Assembly (NCBI GenBank): GCA_034429195.1
Contig: DAOUGQ010000012.1
Location: forward strand, 1 to 64,000
Length of the DNA stretch: 64,000 bases
Direction: 5' to 3'
Source of the DNA: UBA4782 sp034429195
Lineage (GTDB): Bacteria; Chloroflexota; Anaerolineae; Anaerolineales; Anaerolineaceae
The position numbers and the translations under genes were made by a program. Position 1 is the stretch's first letter. Every line of letters starts with the position of its first letter. The notes below the pieces were generated by a model that was not told where the DNA came from, did not search any database, and saw nothing but the letters and a program-made list of their open reading frames with translations. Shown piece by piece: positions 8,404-17,883 of the stretch.

Positions 8404-9912
8404 ATGATCGTTAGTACACCTGAGTGGGTCAAGGATGCAGTTTTTTACCAGATTTTTCCGGATCGGTTTGCTCGCAGTAAACGGCTCTCAGAACAGAAAA
8501 TGAGATTCCAATCCTGGGATTTAGCTCCAACTCCTTTTGATTTCAAGGGCGGAGATCTTTATGGCATTATCGAACACCTGGATTACCTGCAAGATCTGGG
8601 CATCAACGCGATCTACCTGAATCCGATCACTGCATCAGCATCCAATCACCGATACCATACATATGATTATTACCATATTGATCCCTTGTTAGGTGGTGAC
8701 GATGCTTTTCGTGAATTACTGGATGCAGCCCATGATCGTAATATACGCATTATTCCGGACGGGGTTTTTAATCATGCCAGCCGGGGGATGTGGCAATTTC
8801 ACCATGTGCTGGAAAATGGCAACGGCTCACCTTATGTAGATTGGTTTTACTTTAATCCAGATAGGCTGAATGGGAAAAAGCCCTGGGGAGCATATCCTGG
8901 AAGGAAAGAAAAGCATGAGCTTCGCATTGGTAATGATTCGTTTCGGGCAATTGGGTATGCAGCCTGGTGGAATTTACCTGCATTGCCAAAATTCAATACT
9001 AACACTCCCGAAGTACGAGAGTTCCTTTGGGGTGCGGCTGTTCATTGGATTAAATTTGGAGCAGATGGCTGGCGTCTTGATGTTGCCAGTGAGATCGATG
9101 ATGATTCTTTCTGGCGTGAATTTCGCAGACGAGTTAAGGAGGTTAACCCCGATGCCTATCTTGTGGGTGAGATATGGAATGAATCACAGCGCTGGTTAAA
9201 AGGTGATCAATTCGACGCGGTGATGAATTATCTGCTTACAGAAGCGCTCATTGAATGGTTGATCGGTAGAAAAGCTCCTTCATTTGTTCGAAAAATTGGA
9301 GATTGGGAGAAAAGTTATCATCCGCTGAATGCACAAGAATTTTCTGATCGCATTGATTATTTGAATAATCTTTATGATCCTGAAATGAATTTTGTGCAAT
9401 TTAACTTACTGGATAGCCATGATACACCTCGATTTTTGACCGCTGCTCGCAATGATGAATCAGCTCTGAAACTTGCGTGGTTGTTCCTGTTTACATACCA
9501 CGGGGCTCCATGCATCTATTATGGAGATGAAATTGGGTTGACTGGTGGACCAGACCCTGAATGCCGGAAAGCTTTCCCGTGGGATGAGATGAAATGGAAC
9601 TTGCCATTAAGAGAATATATTAAGAGCCTGATTCAACTTCGTAAAGATCACTCATCGCTACGCAAGGGGAATTATCATAAGATGTATGCTGATCGGGATA
9701 TATACGCTTATGCTCGATGTCTCAATGATGAGAGAATCGTTATTGTAATTAACTCGGCAAACGGTTCAAAGAAAGTGGACATATCGTTATCGCAACTTGG
9801 AGCCCAGGAAATACACCCGGCTATTTTATTTGGTGAGGGTTCTGTCAGAGAAGAAAGCCAGATGATCAAAGTGAAGCTATCTGCGCGTAGTGGTGTGGTC
9901 TTAAAAATATAA
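8404..9912 (+). CDS. Cytoplasmic GH13 glycosidase (neopullulanase/cyclomaltodextrinase-like)
   Basis: 502-aa GH13 enzyme without a signal peptide, expected to degrade imported maltodextrins in the cytoplasm. Regions: DGVFNH (119-124), GWRLD with nucleophile Asp226, VGEIW with Glu256, DSHD with His339/Asp340. The opening (WVKDAVFYQIFPDRFARS) and the YGDEIGLTGGPDP stretch resemble GH13_20 enzymes, but the ~120-residue N-terminal CBM34 domain usual in that group is missing, as in some alpha-glucosidase relatives. The start is about 10 nt after a GAGG ribosome site. Confidence 0.92.
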   Translation: MIVSTPEWVKDAVFYQIFPDRFARSKRLSEQKMRFQSWDLAPTPFDFKGGDLYGIIEHLDYLQDLGINAIYLNPITASASNHRYHTYDYYHIDPLLGGDDAFRELLDAAHDRNIRIIPDGVFNHASRGMWQFHHVLENGNGSPYVDWFYFNPDRLNGKKPWGAYPGRKEKHELRIGNDSFRAIGYAAWWNLPALPKFNTNTPEVREFLWGAAVHWIKFGADGWRLDVASEIDDDSFWREFRRRVKEVNPDAYLVGEIWNESQRWLKGDQFDAVMNYLLTEALIEWLIGRKAPSFVRKIGDWEKSYHPLNAQEFSDRIDYLNNLYDPEMNFVQFNLLDSHDTPRFLTAARNDESALKLAWLFLFTYHGAPCIYYGDEIGLTGGPDPECRKAFPWDEMKWNLPLREYIKSLIQLRKDHSSLRKGNYHKMYADRDIYAYARCLNDERIVIVINSANGSKKVDISLSQLGAQEIHPAILFGEGSVREESQMIKVKLSARSGVVLKI

Positions 9913-10488
9913 GTTCAACGTACTTTAATCGCATGAGAAACAATAGTAAAAAAATCACATCGATATTCACCACGAAAACATTAAAGGTGCAAACGAATTC
10001 TCTCTCCAAATTTTGTTATTAAAAATAGCCTTCTTCCCAGCTTTCTCCTAAAACCAGTTTTTGAATTTGGGGGAAAGCATTAGATTCTCTCCTTCTCGAT
10101 TATTGAAAAATGGAGATTAACGCGGACGGGATGGGTTATGCTTATTTATTTGCTTTACCCGACATTAAACACAGATTATTCAACATGAGCAAATTTTGTT
10201 GGGGTTTAAATGCAGGGGTAAGAACAGGATAATTGTTGATGACTGGCTTCCCCGAACCTAAACCCGAAAGTGATTCTCACGATTCAACCGTTTTTAGAAG
10301 TCACTATAAATGGAAAAGGAAAGCATAATTCTTTATGCCTGATTCATATTCGTTATATTTTTCAGTAAATGCGATTTGAGCTTTTCGTGGTGAAGAAGAA
10401 TGATGTCTCGCTCAGCAGAGGTGGTGGAATTCACAATGATAACAAAACCCTTCAACAAATAATTTCGTATATTTTGCTCATAAAAAGC
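9913..10488. other. 576-bp intergenic region without a recognisable gene
   Basis: No open frame with coding features on either strand. An imperfect hairpin (arms around 10040-10048 and 10069-10078) has no T-run. The last ~100 bp (a GTGGTGAAGAAG stretch and the tail AACAAAACCC) resemble the end of the other large gap at 42.5-43.05 kb, suggesting a decayed dispersed repeat. Confidence 0.5.
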
Positions 10489-11394
10489 TTACACAAAGAT
10501 CAATGCAATACCGATAATCGCCACTAATGTGCCAATGACCGCTTGCCAGCCTATGCGTTCCTTAAACGCAACATAACTGATGGGTAGCATGAATACAGGA
10601 GGTAGAGCCATTAGTGTGGAAGCTATCCCAATCTTGGCATATTGCAATGACAGGAGGGAGGCTGATATTCCGACCACTGGACCGAAAATCGACCCTATAA
10701 ATACCCAACGAAGCGATTTTGGATTTTGCCAGGTGATCTTGATAGTAGGGATCACCTGTTTACTGATGAGGGCAGAACCCCATAAGAAGCCAAATCCAGC
10801 GATCATGCGAATCAAAGTGCCAGCAAAAGGAGAAATATCACCCTGCATACCCTGCTTCGAAAGGACTAACCCGGCTGCCTGACCCAGGGCAGCGATTACT
10901 CCAAATAGAATACCTTTGCCAGAAAGTTTGTGAGGTGAATCGCCCATTTGTACCTCGCGATTGGTGAGAATGACCCAACCGATACCTACTAGCGTCACCA
11001 CCATACCTGCCAATTGAGAGATTGAGAGCTTTTCATTAAAGAGAAAGAGAGCGATAAGGGTGCTGAAAACTGGAGCCAGGCTGAGCAATAATAGCCCAAG
11101 ACGGGGACCGATCAGTTGATAAGTACGAAAGAGAAAAGTATCGCCAATTGCCAGACCAACTGCTCCCGAAAGGATCAGCCAGAACCAGTTATCAATACGA
11201 AGATTTAGAGGGATAGGCTGACCAAGCAATATCCAATTGATCACCATCAGCATGAGGAAAGCTAGTAAAACCCGGATTCGGTTGACAACCTGAGAGCCAA
11301 TGATTCGTCCGCTGAGGGTAAACGCTAGTGCAGAAAGAGACCAGCACAGCGAGGTGAAGAGTGCGGCTAACTCACCAATATAGGGAAATGCCAA
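10489..11394 (-). CDS. DMT/EamA family transporter
   Basis: 301-aa integral membrane protein with ten predicted helices arranged as two EamA repeats (roughly 8-140 and 155-300). Typical stretches are GLAIGDTFLFRTYQLIGPRLGLLLLS in the first half and ALPPVFMLPISYVAFKERIGWQAVIGTLVAIIGI at the end, both at family positions. Members export or import amino acids, nucleosides and other metabolites; the substrate cannot be told. It stands alone, divergent from the nucleoside operon. Confidence 0.88.
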   Translation of the reverse strand: MAFPYIGELAALFTSLCWSLSALAFTLSGRIIGSQVVNRIRVLLAFLMLMVINWILLGQPIPLNLRIDNWFWLILSGAVGLAIGDTFLFRTYQLIGPRLGLLLLSLAPVFSTLIALFLFNEKLSISQLAGMVVTLVGIGWVILTNREVQMGDSPHKLSGKGILFGVIAALGQAAGLVLSKQGMQGDISPFAGTLIRMIAGFGFLWGSALISKQVIPTIKITWQNPKSLRWVFIGSIFGPVVGISASLLSLQYAKIGIASTLMALPPVFMLPISYVAFKERIGWQAVIGTLVAIIGIALIFV

Positions 11395-11550
11395 TGAGAA
11401 CTCCAGAAATCAAGAAAGCTGAACCAAAAAGAAATTATAACTACTTAATGAAAAAGTAGTAATAATTGCTCTGATCTAATTAGAGAAAACGAGCGTAAAT
11501 AGGGAAATGCCTGGTTTTATGAATATTTCACATTTTCATACCTTTAAATT

Positions 11551-11559
11551 TGTTATAAT
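11551..11559 (+). promoter_or_regulatory. Extended -10 promoter for the nucleoside salvage operon
   Basis: TGTTATAAT is a perfect extended -10 element (TGnTATAAT). No good -35 lies 16-18 nt upstream, which extended -10 promoters tolerate. Transcription would start near 11566, giving a ~65-nt leader before the phosphorylase gene. Confidence 0.6.
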
Positions 11560-11630
11560 AATTAGTACTTCTCCTTCTTTAACACAATCAAAATATCAAA
11601 ACCTAAAAATCGGGTGACTTTGGAGGGAAC

Positions 11631-12371
11631 ATGGATTCAGAACAACGAATGCCCAGTTTAAGAGTGCTACCCAGTGATATTGCCGGGTGTGTATTAGTGG
11701 TAGGAGATCCTCAGCGTGCAGAAGAAGCTTCGCACCTATTGGATGATGCAAAAGAGGTGGGATTTTTTCGAGAGTATCGTACTTTTACGGGATTTTATCA
11801 AGGTAAAAGGATCTCCATCAGCTCCCATGGTGTAGGTTCTGCGGGGGCAAATGTCTGCTTTCACGAGCTGATCAAGTGTGGTGCACATACCATTTTGCGG
11901 GCAGGCACCTGTGGCGCGATGGTGAAAGGTATTCGCGACGGTGAATTGATCATTGCCACTGGTGCGTTGCGCGAAGATGGCTGTTCAGAACACCTGGCTC
12001 CGATGTCATATCCTGCAATCTCTGACCGGCATGTGGTGGCTGCGCTTGAAAGATCCGCCATACAGCATGGGATTCCTGACCCTCATGTGGGGTTAGTGAT
12101 TACCCAGGCTTATTTTTATCCAGGAATGCTTCCTTCCGAGGTAGATGTCTGGTTAAAAACTGGGTTGGTGATGGCGGTGGAGATGGAATTGGCAACCCTG
12201 TTGGTGATGGCTGGATTAAATAAAATTCGTGCAGGTGGGATTTTTACATCCGATGGCAACCTTACCGAAGAACCCGATCCGAACATTTATGACCCTCACC
12301 GCCAGGTGGTAACAGAAGGGAAAGCTGAAATGCTGAAGATTGCCCTGGACGCTCTAGTATCATTTGCTTAG
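11631..12371 (+). CDS. Nucleoside phosphorylase (uridine phosphorylase family)
   Basis: 246-aa cytoplasmic enzyme of the PNP/UDP phosphorylase family, splitting nucleosides with phosphate into base and ribose 1-phosphate. Visible motifs: GDPQRA near the N-terminus (phosphate-binding Arg), SHGVGSAGANVC, RAGTCGAM (ribose/phosphate site) and AVEMELATL (the family's EMExA element that contacts ribose), then SDGN. Ribosome site TGGAGG lies before the ATG. It leads an operon with a PurH-like gene and a nucleoside ABC importer, which supports a salvage role. Uridine over purine preference is a family-level guess. Confidence 0.88.
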   Translation: MDSEQRMPSLRVLPSDIAGCVLVVGDPQRAEEASHLLDDAKEVGFFREYRTFTGFYQGKRISISSHGVGSAGANVCFHELIKCGAHTILRAGTCGAMVKGIRDGELIIATGALREDGCSEHLAPMSYPAISDRHVVAALERSAIQHGIPDPHVGLVITQAYFYPGMLPSEVDVWLKTGLVMAVEMELATLLVMAGLNKIRAGGIFTSDGNLTEEPDPNIYDPHRQVVTEGKAEMLKIALDALVSFA

Positions 12372-12385
12372 TTAAGGAAAGTTTA

Positions 12386-13912
12386 ATGCATAAAACAGCC
12401 CTGTTTACTTTGAATGACACTACCGATGTAGCCTCTTTTGCCCGAAACTTGGTTGACCTGGGGTGGAAAATCCTTGCGACTATGGAGACCGTACCTCTCC
12501 TACAGGCAGAAGGTATTCCCTGCCAGGATATCTATACTTTTACCGGAATCACAAAGGATTATGGTTTTCCACCCACTTTGCACCCAAAAATGGAACATGC
12601 GCTCACAGTGGAAGATTCACCTGATCGCATCGATATTGTGTATGCCATCCCTTATCCTTTAACTAAAGGAAATGATGTGGGTGGGCGCACATTGCTGGCA
12701 CTGGCGGGAAAAGGTAACCGCATTCCTGTCATGAGCCGTGAGGATATGAAGCGTGTGATCACTGACTTGCAGCAACACGAAACCCTTGATCCAGATTTGA
12801 AGAGAGAATTGCTGGCAAAGGCTTTCGCAGAAATTGCTTCTCACTACCTTGATCTGGTTCAAAATACCAAAAGTGAAGACTATACAGGTATGGTGGGAAA
12901 ACGTGCCTATCGCTTGATGAATGGTGAGAACCCTTACCAGACAGCAGACCTCTTCAGCATGAAAAGCGATGATCCTCTCCGCATTACCGCATTCCAGAAT
13001 TTATCCGAGACGGTTATCTGCCAGGTCAACCTTTCGGATGTGGATAACTTGCTGACCACTCTTTGTCTGTTGACCGACGCGCTCAAAACCCAATGGGGAA
13101 AAAATCTCTATGTTACAGTTGCATCCAAGCATGGGAATGTGTGCGGAGCTTCTTTTGACTTGACCGATCCACTCAAGAGTATCGAGAAAACTCTATTTGG
13201 CAATCCCTTGGCAGTATGGGGTGGTGAATTGATGACCAATTTTGCAATTGATGACACTCTTGTGGAGGTGCTGATCAAACATCCTAAGCGTGCGGATATG
13301 CTTGGCACGGCTGCCTGGATGTTAGATGTAGTTGCTGCCCCTTCTTTTAGTGAAAAAGCCCTAGAGAGGTTACAGCAGCGTGCATTTCGTAAAATTTTAG
13401 TCAATCCAGCGTTGTCAGATCCCACTCCTGATGTAACAGGATATTCCTACCGCATGGTACGTGGTGGGTTCATTCGCCAAACCCCACCCTGGCGTACGCT
13501 AAGGATCTCTGATTTCAATCAGGAGTATCGTAGTATCACGAATGAATGCTTTTCAGACCTGGCGATTGCCTGGTCTGCCGCCTACACCTCATTCCATGGG
13601 GGAAATGAGGTTGCATTAGCAAAGAATGGAATGTTGCTGGCAGTAGGTGGAGGTCCTTCTACAGTGCAGGCTGCCCAGGTGGCGGTGGAACGCGCCTTGC
13701 AAGCCGGGCATAACCTTCAGGGAAGTACATTCTGCGCTGACGCTTTTTTCCCATTTACCGATGCCCCTGAAATCCTTGTAAAAGCAGGTGTGAAATGGGG
13801 TATGGTGCCTTCCGGAGGAAAGAACGAAAAGCAAGTGATGGACTATTTTGCCGCCAATAATCTCAAGGTAGTAACCCTCCCTGAAGATTTTCGAGGGTTC
13901 TGCCGTCATTGA
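12386..13912 (+). CDS. Diverged PurH-like protein (AICAR formyltransferase/IMP cyclohydrolase fold)
   Basis: 508-aa protein with the two-domain layout of PurH. Residues 1-~155 match the MGS-like cyclohydrolase domain, but SDKTG has become NDTTD, STGGT has become ATMET, and the loop before TLHPK is shortened. The C-terminal domain keeps ENPYQTAD (NPHQxA-like), KHGNVCGAS (KHxNPCG-like, catalytic Lys248/His249) and DAFFPFTDAPE, yet the KSNAI and GxGQxSRVDS segments have become HGGNEVALAK and VGGGPSTVQAA. The ends are intact, so it is unlikely to be a pseudogene. It lies 14 nt after the phosphorylase gene. Likely a paralogue with changed function; true purine synthesis is doubtful. Confidence 0.75.
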   Translation: MHKTALFTLNDTTDVASFARNLVDLGWKILATMETVPLLQAEGIPCQDIYTFTGITKDYGFPPTLHPKMEHALTVEDSPDRIDIVYAIPYPLTKGNDVGGRTLLALAGKGNRIPVMSREDMKRVITDLQQHETLDPDLKRELLAKAFAEIASHYLDLVQNTKSEDYTGMVGKRAYRLMNGENPYQTADLFSMKSDDPLRITAFQNLSETVICQVNLSDVDNLLTTLCLLTDALKTQWGKNLYVTVASKHGNVCGASFDLTDPLKSIEKTLFGNPLAVWGGELMTNFAIDDTLVEVLIKHPKRADMLGTAAWMLDVVAAPSFSEKALERLQQRAFRKILVNPALSDPTPDVTGYSYRMVRGGFIRQTPPWRTLRISDFNQEYRSITNECFSDLAIAWSAAYTSFHGGNEVALAKNGMLLAVGGGPSTVQAAQVAVERALQAGHNLQGSTFCADAFFPFTDAPEILVKAGVKWGMVPSGGKNEKQVMDYFAANNLKVVTLPEDFRGFCRH

Positions 13913-14070
13913 TCTTATTGAATGTACATCTGACATGAAAAGGCTCTTGTCATTAAAAGAAGAAAAGAAGATGTGAACAATTCTTTTTCATGTGAAGAAG
14001 GAGGAGAGAACGAGCGAATTAAGAAAAAAGAGAATGATGTTAGGAGACATAAAATCTTTGGAGGAAAAAC

Positions 14071-15162
14071 ATGAAAACCCGTAAATATTTTGTTCTTTTT
14101 ACTGTCGCCGTCATACTGACTGTTTTAGCCAGTGCCTGCCAGCCAAAAGCCACCGAAGCTCCTGCGACCGCAGAAGAAACTGAAGTTGCTGCTACAGAAT
14201 CGACAGAAGAAACCGGAGCAAAAGAAGTAAAGAAAGTCCTTCTTATTACAGAGGATCCGATTGGTGTCAATCCGTATTTCATCACCGCGCAGGATGGTCT
14301 CAATAAAGCTGCCACTGAACTTGGTGTAGAAACAAAGATCATCGAATGTAATGGTGACCCAACCAATATGGATGAGAACCTGAGAGCAGCAGCACGCGAA
14401 GATTATGACCTGATCATAGCTATGACTTTTGGTTTCAATGACACTCTACTTGAAGTTGCACCAACTACACCAGATAAATTCTATATTTGTGTAGATTGTG
14501 GGTTGGACTTGACCGGCATCACAAATGTAGCTGATGTAGGTTTTAAATCTCATGAAGCTGCCTATTTGTTAGGTATTGCTGCTGCGTATTTGACCGAGTC
14601 CCGTATCATTTCATCCATTGGTCCTGTGGAAAGCCCCTTCATGACTCGCTGGACAATCCCCTTTGCCAATGCTGCATTGTCAGTTGATCCGGAGATCAAA
14701 GTTCTTGATACCCTATGGGTAGGCGATTGGGCTGACCCTGCCACTGCCAAAGAGCTTGCATTATCACTGGCCAATCAAGGTGCAGATGTGATCAATGGCG
14801 CTGCTGCTGCTGGCAACCCGGGTATTTTTGAAGCTGCCATTGAAAAAGATTTCTTGAGTACTGGTGTAGATGTAAATGAGTGCCCTAAAGCACCCGGACA
14901 AATCATTGATAGCACCATCAAACGTGTAGATATTGCCGTCTATGACTATATTCAGAAACTGCTCGATGGCAAGCTCGAAGCCGGGTATTTTGAGTATGGA
15001 TTAAAAGAGGGTGGTGTAGACCTGGCTGTTTTTGCCTGGCCCGATACCGAAACCCAATGTGTTCTGGCTGAGCACCCGGATGTGATGGAAAAGGTTTCTG
15101 CAGTACGCCAGCAGATCATTGATGGTACATTGGTAATCCCAGATCCACTGACTCAACCCTGA
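14071..15162 (+). CDS. BMP-family nucleoside-binding lipoprotein
   Basis: 363-aa ABC binding protein of the BMP/PnrA/Med family, the binding component of nucleoside importers. The signal peptide ends in the lipobox LASAC (Cys23) followed by a Thr/Glu/Ala-rich linker of ~40 residues. Motifs of the family are present: a start of the mature domain with KKVLLITEDPIGVNPYF, DLIIAMTFGFNDTL and the GADVINGAAAAGNPG stretch. Excellent ribosome site (TGGAGG) before the ATG. First gene of the transporter block. Confidence 0.92.
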   Translation: MKTRKYFVLFTVAVILTVLASACQPKATEAPATAEETEVAATESTEETGAKEVKKVLLITEDPIGVNPYFITAQDGLNKAATELGVETKIIECNGDPTNMDENLRAAAREDYDLIIAMTFGFNDTLLEVAPTTPDKFYICVDCGLDLTGITNVADVGFKSHEAAYLLGIAAAYLTESRIISSIGPVESPFMTRWTIPFANAALSVDPEIKVLDTLWVGDWADPATAKELALSLANQGADVINGAAAAGNPGIFEAAIEKDFLSTGVDVNECPKAPGQIIDSTIKRVDIAVYDYIQKLLDGKLEAGYFEYGLKEGGVDLAVFAWPDTETQCVLAEHPDVMEKVSAVRQQIIDGTLVIPDPLTQP

Positions 15163-15194
15163 TCACCCTTATTGTAAAGTTATCTAGTTTTAAA

Positions 15195-15233
15195 CCTGAC
15201 TGAAGAAGACCACATGGTACTTCTTCAGTCAGG
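15195..15233 (+). promoter_or_regulatory. 14-bp intergenic stem-loop after the BMP gene
   Basis: Perfect 14-bp inverted repeat (15195-15208 with 15220-15233) around an 11-nt loop; no T-run follows and the ribosome site of the ATPase gene starts 3 nt later. Same position and stem length as the element at 1317-1349. Probably protects the binding-protein mRNA or limits read-through. Confidence 0.7.
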
Positions 15234-15249
15234 ATAAGGAAGAATCTCT

Positions 15250-16788
15250 TTGGAACAAAATACCTTTCCCCCTGAAGTTGAAATGATAGGGATCGTCAAG
15301 AAATTTGGCGATCTGGTTGCCAACGACCATATTGACCTTTGCATTGAAAAGGGTGAGATCCGGGCTCTGGTTGGTGAAAATGGAGCCGGAAAAACAACCT
15401 TAATGCGCATCTTGTTTGGGCTTTATAAACCCACTGCTGGAAAAATTCGTATTCGAGGTAAAGAAGTCAGCTTCAACAACCCGCACGATGCTATCGCAGA
15501 ACAATTGGGAATGGTTCACCAGCACTTCATGTTGTTCGAAGACCTGACAGTGACGGAAAATATCATTTTTGGCAGAGAACCCAGCCAGGTGGGATTTATC
15601 AATCATAAGCGGTCCATACAAACAGTCTCTGAACTGGCAGAAAAATATGGTTTCCATATCAACCCTGAAGCAAAAGTTTCCAGCCTTTCTGTGGGCGAAA
15701 AGCAACGGATTGAGATCCTTAAAACGCTTTATCGCGGTGCAAATGTCATCATATTGGATGAGCCAACAGCTGTCCTTACTCCACAGGAGCGCGATGAGTT
15801 GTTCAAGGTTTTGCGCGGTTTATCCAGCCAGGGGAAAACTATCATCTTGATCACCCATAAATTGCCAGAAGTCGTTGAGCTGTCACACCGGGCTACTGTT
15901 CTACGTCGAGGGAAATTGGTGGGGACAGTGGAAACCAAAGATACCACGATTGAGGAACTCGCCAGGATGATGGTGGGAAGGGAAGTATTTCTCACAATAG
16001 AGAAACCACTTGCAGAAATCAAACAGCCTGTTTTACAGGTGAAAAATCTGACCCTGACAGGGGAACATGGATTGAAAACCCTCAACGATGTCACCTTCGA
16101 TGTACATGGAGGTGAGATTGTTGGGCTGGCTGGCGTGGCGGGCAATGGGCAAACCGAATTGGTAGATACTCTGATTGGCTTCACACGGGCTGATCGGGGT
16201 GAGATCATTCTCAATGGTAAGAATATCACCCACGAAAGTATTGCAACACGACGGGCACAGGGTTTTGCATATATTCCTGAAGATCGCTACCGCCGGGGAC
16301 TGGCAATTACAGAAAGCATACTGGAAAATCTTTCATTGGGCTTTCAGAATGACGAAAATCATTCTAGCCACGGGATGCTCACCCGCCGTGCAGCTTACCA
16401 ATGGGCAAAAGGCATTTTAGATGAATACGATGTGCGGCTCTCTAGCCCGGAGGAAACTGCTGGAAACCTCTCTGGTGGTAACCTGCAAAAAGTGATCCTT
16501 GCTCGAGAATTCTCAAAACCCGTCAATTTCATCCTGGCAGATCAGCCAACCCGTGGGGTGGATATCGGCGCAACCGAATATATTTACCAGCAGATCATCG
16601 CCAGACGAAATAAGGGAGATGCCATTTTGCTTATCTCAGCTGATCTGAACGAGATCATGTCTATTTCTGACCGAATTCTGGTTATTTATGCTGGCATGAT
16701 TGTCGCTTCGATACCGATCAATGAAGCCAAAGAAGAAGATATTGGATTGTACATGTCTGGAAGTACCATAAAACAGAAAGTGGATTAA
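15250..16788 (+). CDS. Nucleoside ABC transporter ATP-binding protein (double ATPase)
   Basis: 512-aa energising subunit with two fused ATPase domains, as in RbsA/BmpC-type importers. Domain 1 has Walker A GENGAGKTT (~42-50), signature LSVGEKQR and Walker B VIILDEPTAVLT. Domain 2 has the degenerate Walker A GVAGNGQTEL (Lys replaced by Gln), LSGGNLQKVILAREF and ADQPTRGVD, the pattern usual for this class. It begins with TTG, placed by the AAGGAAG ribosome site 7-8 nt upstream; no in-frame ATG fits better. Confidence 0.92.
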   Translation: MEQNTFPPEVEMIGIVKKFGDLVANDHIDLCIEKGEIRALVGENGAGKTTLMRILFGLYKPTAGKIRIRGKEVSFNNPHDAIAEQLGMVHQHFMLFEDLTVTENIIFGREPSQVGFINHKRSIQTVSELAEKYGFHINPEAKVSSLSVGEKQRIEILKTLYRGANVIILDEPTAVLTPQERDELFKVLRGLSSQGKTIILITHKLPEVVELSHRATVLRRGKLVGTVETKDTTIEELARMMVGREVFLTIEKPLAEIKQPVLQVKNLTLTGEHGLKTLNDVTFDVHGGEIVGLAGVAGNGQTELVDTLIGFTRADRGEIILNGKNITHESIATRRAQGFAYIPEDRYRRGLAITESILENLSLGFQNDENHSSHGMLTRRAAYQWAKGILDEYDVRLSSPEETAGNLSGGNLQKVILAREFSKPVNFILADQPTRGVDIGATEYIYQQIIARRNKGDAILLISADLNEIMSISDRILVIYAGMIVASIPINEAKEEDIGLYMSGSTIKQKVD

Positions 16789-16797
16789 AGGTGCATT

Positions 16798-17883
16798 ATG
16801 GATCAGGATAAATTAAAGGCACCCATTGAAACAAGAGAGCACAGTTTTTTCCATTCGATTACGAAAAAGTGGAAAGATGCTATTCCTATCGTTTTGGCAA
16901 TTTTAGGCGGGATCATCATCGGTGGGGTGATGATGCTGGTTGCGGGGCATAACCCTTTTACCGCCTACACCGCATTGCTGGTAGGTGCGGTCGGTGAACC
17001 GTACAACCTGGCTGCCACCCTTGGCAGAGCCATTCCCATTTTGGGATGTGGTATTGCGGCAGCTCTGGCTTTTAAAGCCGGATTGATCAATATTGGTGGT
17101 GAAGGGCAATTGGTTCTGGGGGCGTTGGGTGCTACATTGGTTGCACTGTTTTTTCCACCAGGGTGGTTTTCTATAATCGTTGCACTACTTGTTGGGGTGA
17201 TCTTTGGTGGTTTCTGGAGCTTCCTTTCTGGCTTTTTCCAGACGAAATTCCGTGTTCCAATTCTCATCAGCAGCTTGCTGATGAACTATATTGCTACTGG
17301 ATTTGTTTCATATATGATATTTGCCCACCTGATCGAACCGGGAGGTTCACGAAATCAAACACCACTCTTTCCTGAAGCGACCCGCTTCGCCAAGCTGATT
17401 CCTGGAACTACTGTTCATTGGGGCATCTTTGTTGTACTTTTCATCGTGGTGATTGTTGGATTCTTAATGTTCCGTTCAGTGGCTGGCTACGAGCTACGTA
17501 TGTTTGGCGCCAACCGTGAATTTGCTGAAGCAGGCGGGATCAAACCTAAACGGATGACCCATCTTGTAATGGCTCTGAGCGGGGGAATTGTTGGTATCAC
17601 GGGAGCCTGCCAGGTTTTAGGAGTATATTACCGGTTGATTGATACCTCACTTACACTTCCCGGATATTATTGGTCAGGGGCAATGGCAGCCATTCTTTCC
17701 AATAACAATCCGATCGGGATGGCATTGGCAAGCATATTTTTTGCAGCGGTTCAAACAGGTGCTTCAGGAATGGAGCGCGCCACAGAAATACCATTTGAAT
17801 TATCTTATGTTGTTCAGGCTATCATGATCCTGTTGATCGCAGTGCGTGGTTTCTTAAAGCCTGTACCAAAGGAAACCCTATGA
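16798..17883 (+). CDS. Nucleoside ABC transporter permease 1
   Basis: 361-aa membrane protein of the branched-chain/ribose permease superfamily (BPD_transp_2), about ten helices. Family stretches: AAALAFKAGLINIGGEGQL, ALLVGVIFGGFWSFLSG and ISSLLMNYIA. It starts 9 nt after the ATPase stop and overlaps the second permease by 4 nt (ATGA), so the two subunits are made together. Confidence 0.92.
   Translation: MDQDKLKAPIETREHSFFHSITKKWKDAIPIVLAILGGIIIGGVMMLVAGHNPFTAYTALLVGAVGEPYNLAATLGRAIPILGCGIAAALAFKAGLINIGGEGQLVLGALGATLVALFFPPGWFSIIVALLVGVIFGGFWSFLSGFFQTKFRVPILISSLLMNYIATGFVSYMIFAHLIEPGGSRNQTPLFPEATRFAKLIPGTTVHWGIFVVLFIVVIVGFLMFRSVAGYELRMFGANREFAEAGGIKPKRMTHLVMALSGGIVGITGACQVLGVYYRLIDTSLTLPGYYWSGAMAAILSNNNPIGMALASIFFAAVQTGASGMERATEIPFELSYVVQAIMILLIAVRGFLKPVPKETL

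Noticed and set aside
15729..16229. 166-codon open frame on the minus strand
   Set aside because: Lies wholly inside the double-ATPase gene, Ser/Pro/Arg-rich with no motif: an antisense shadow.
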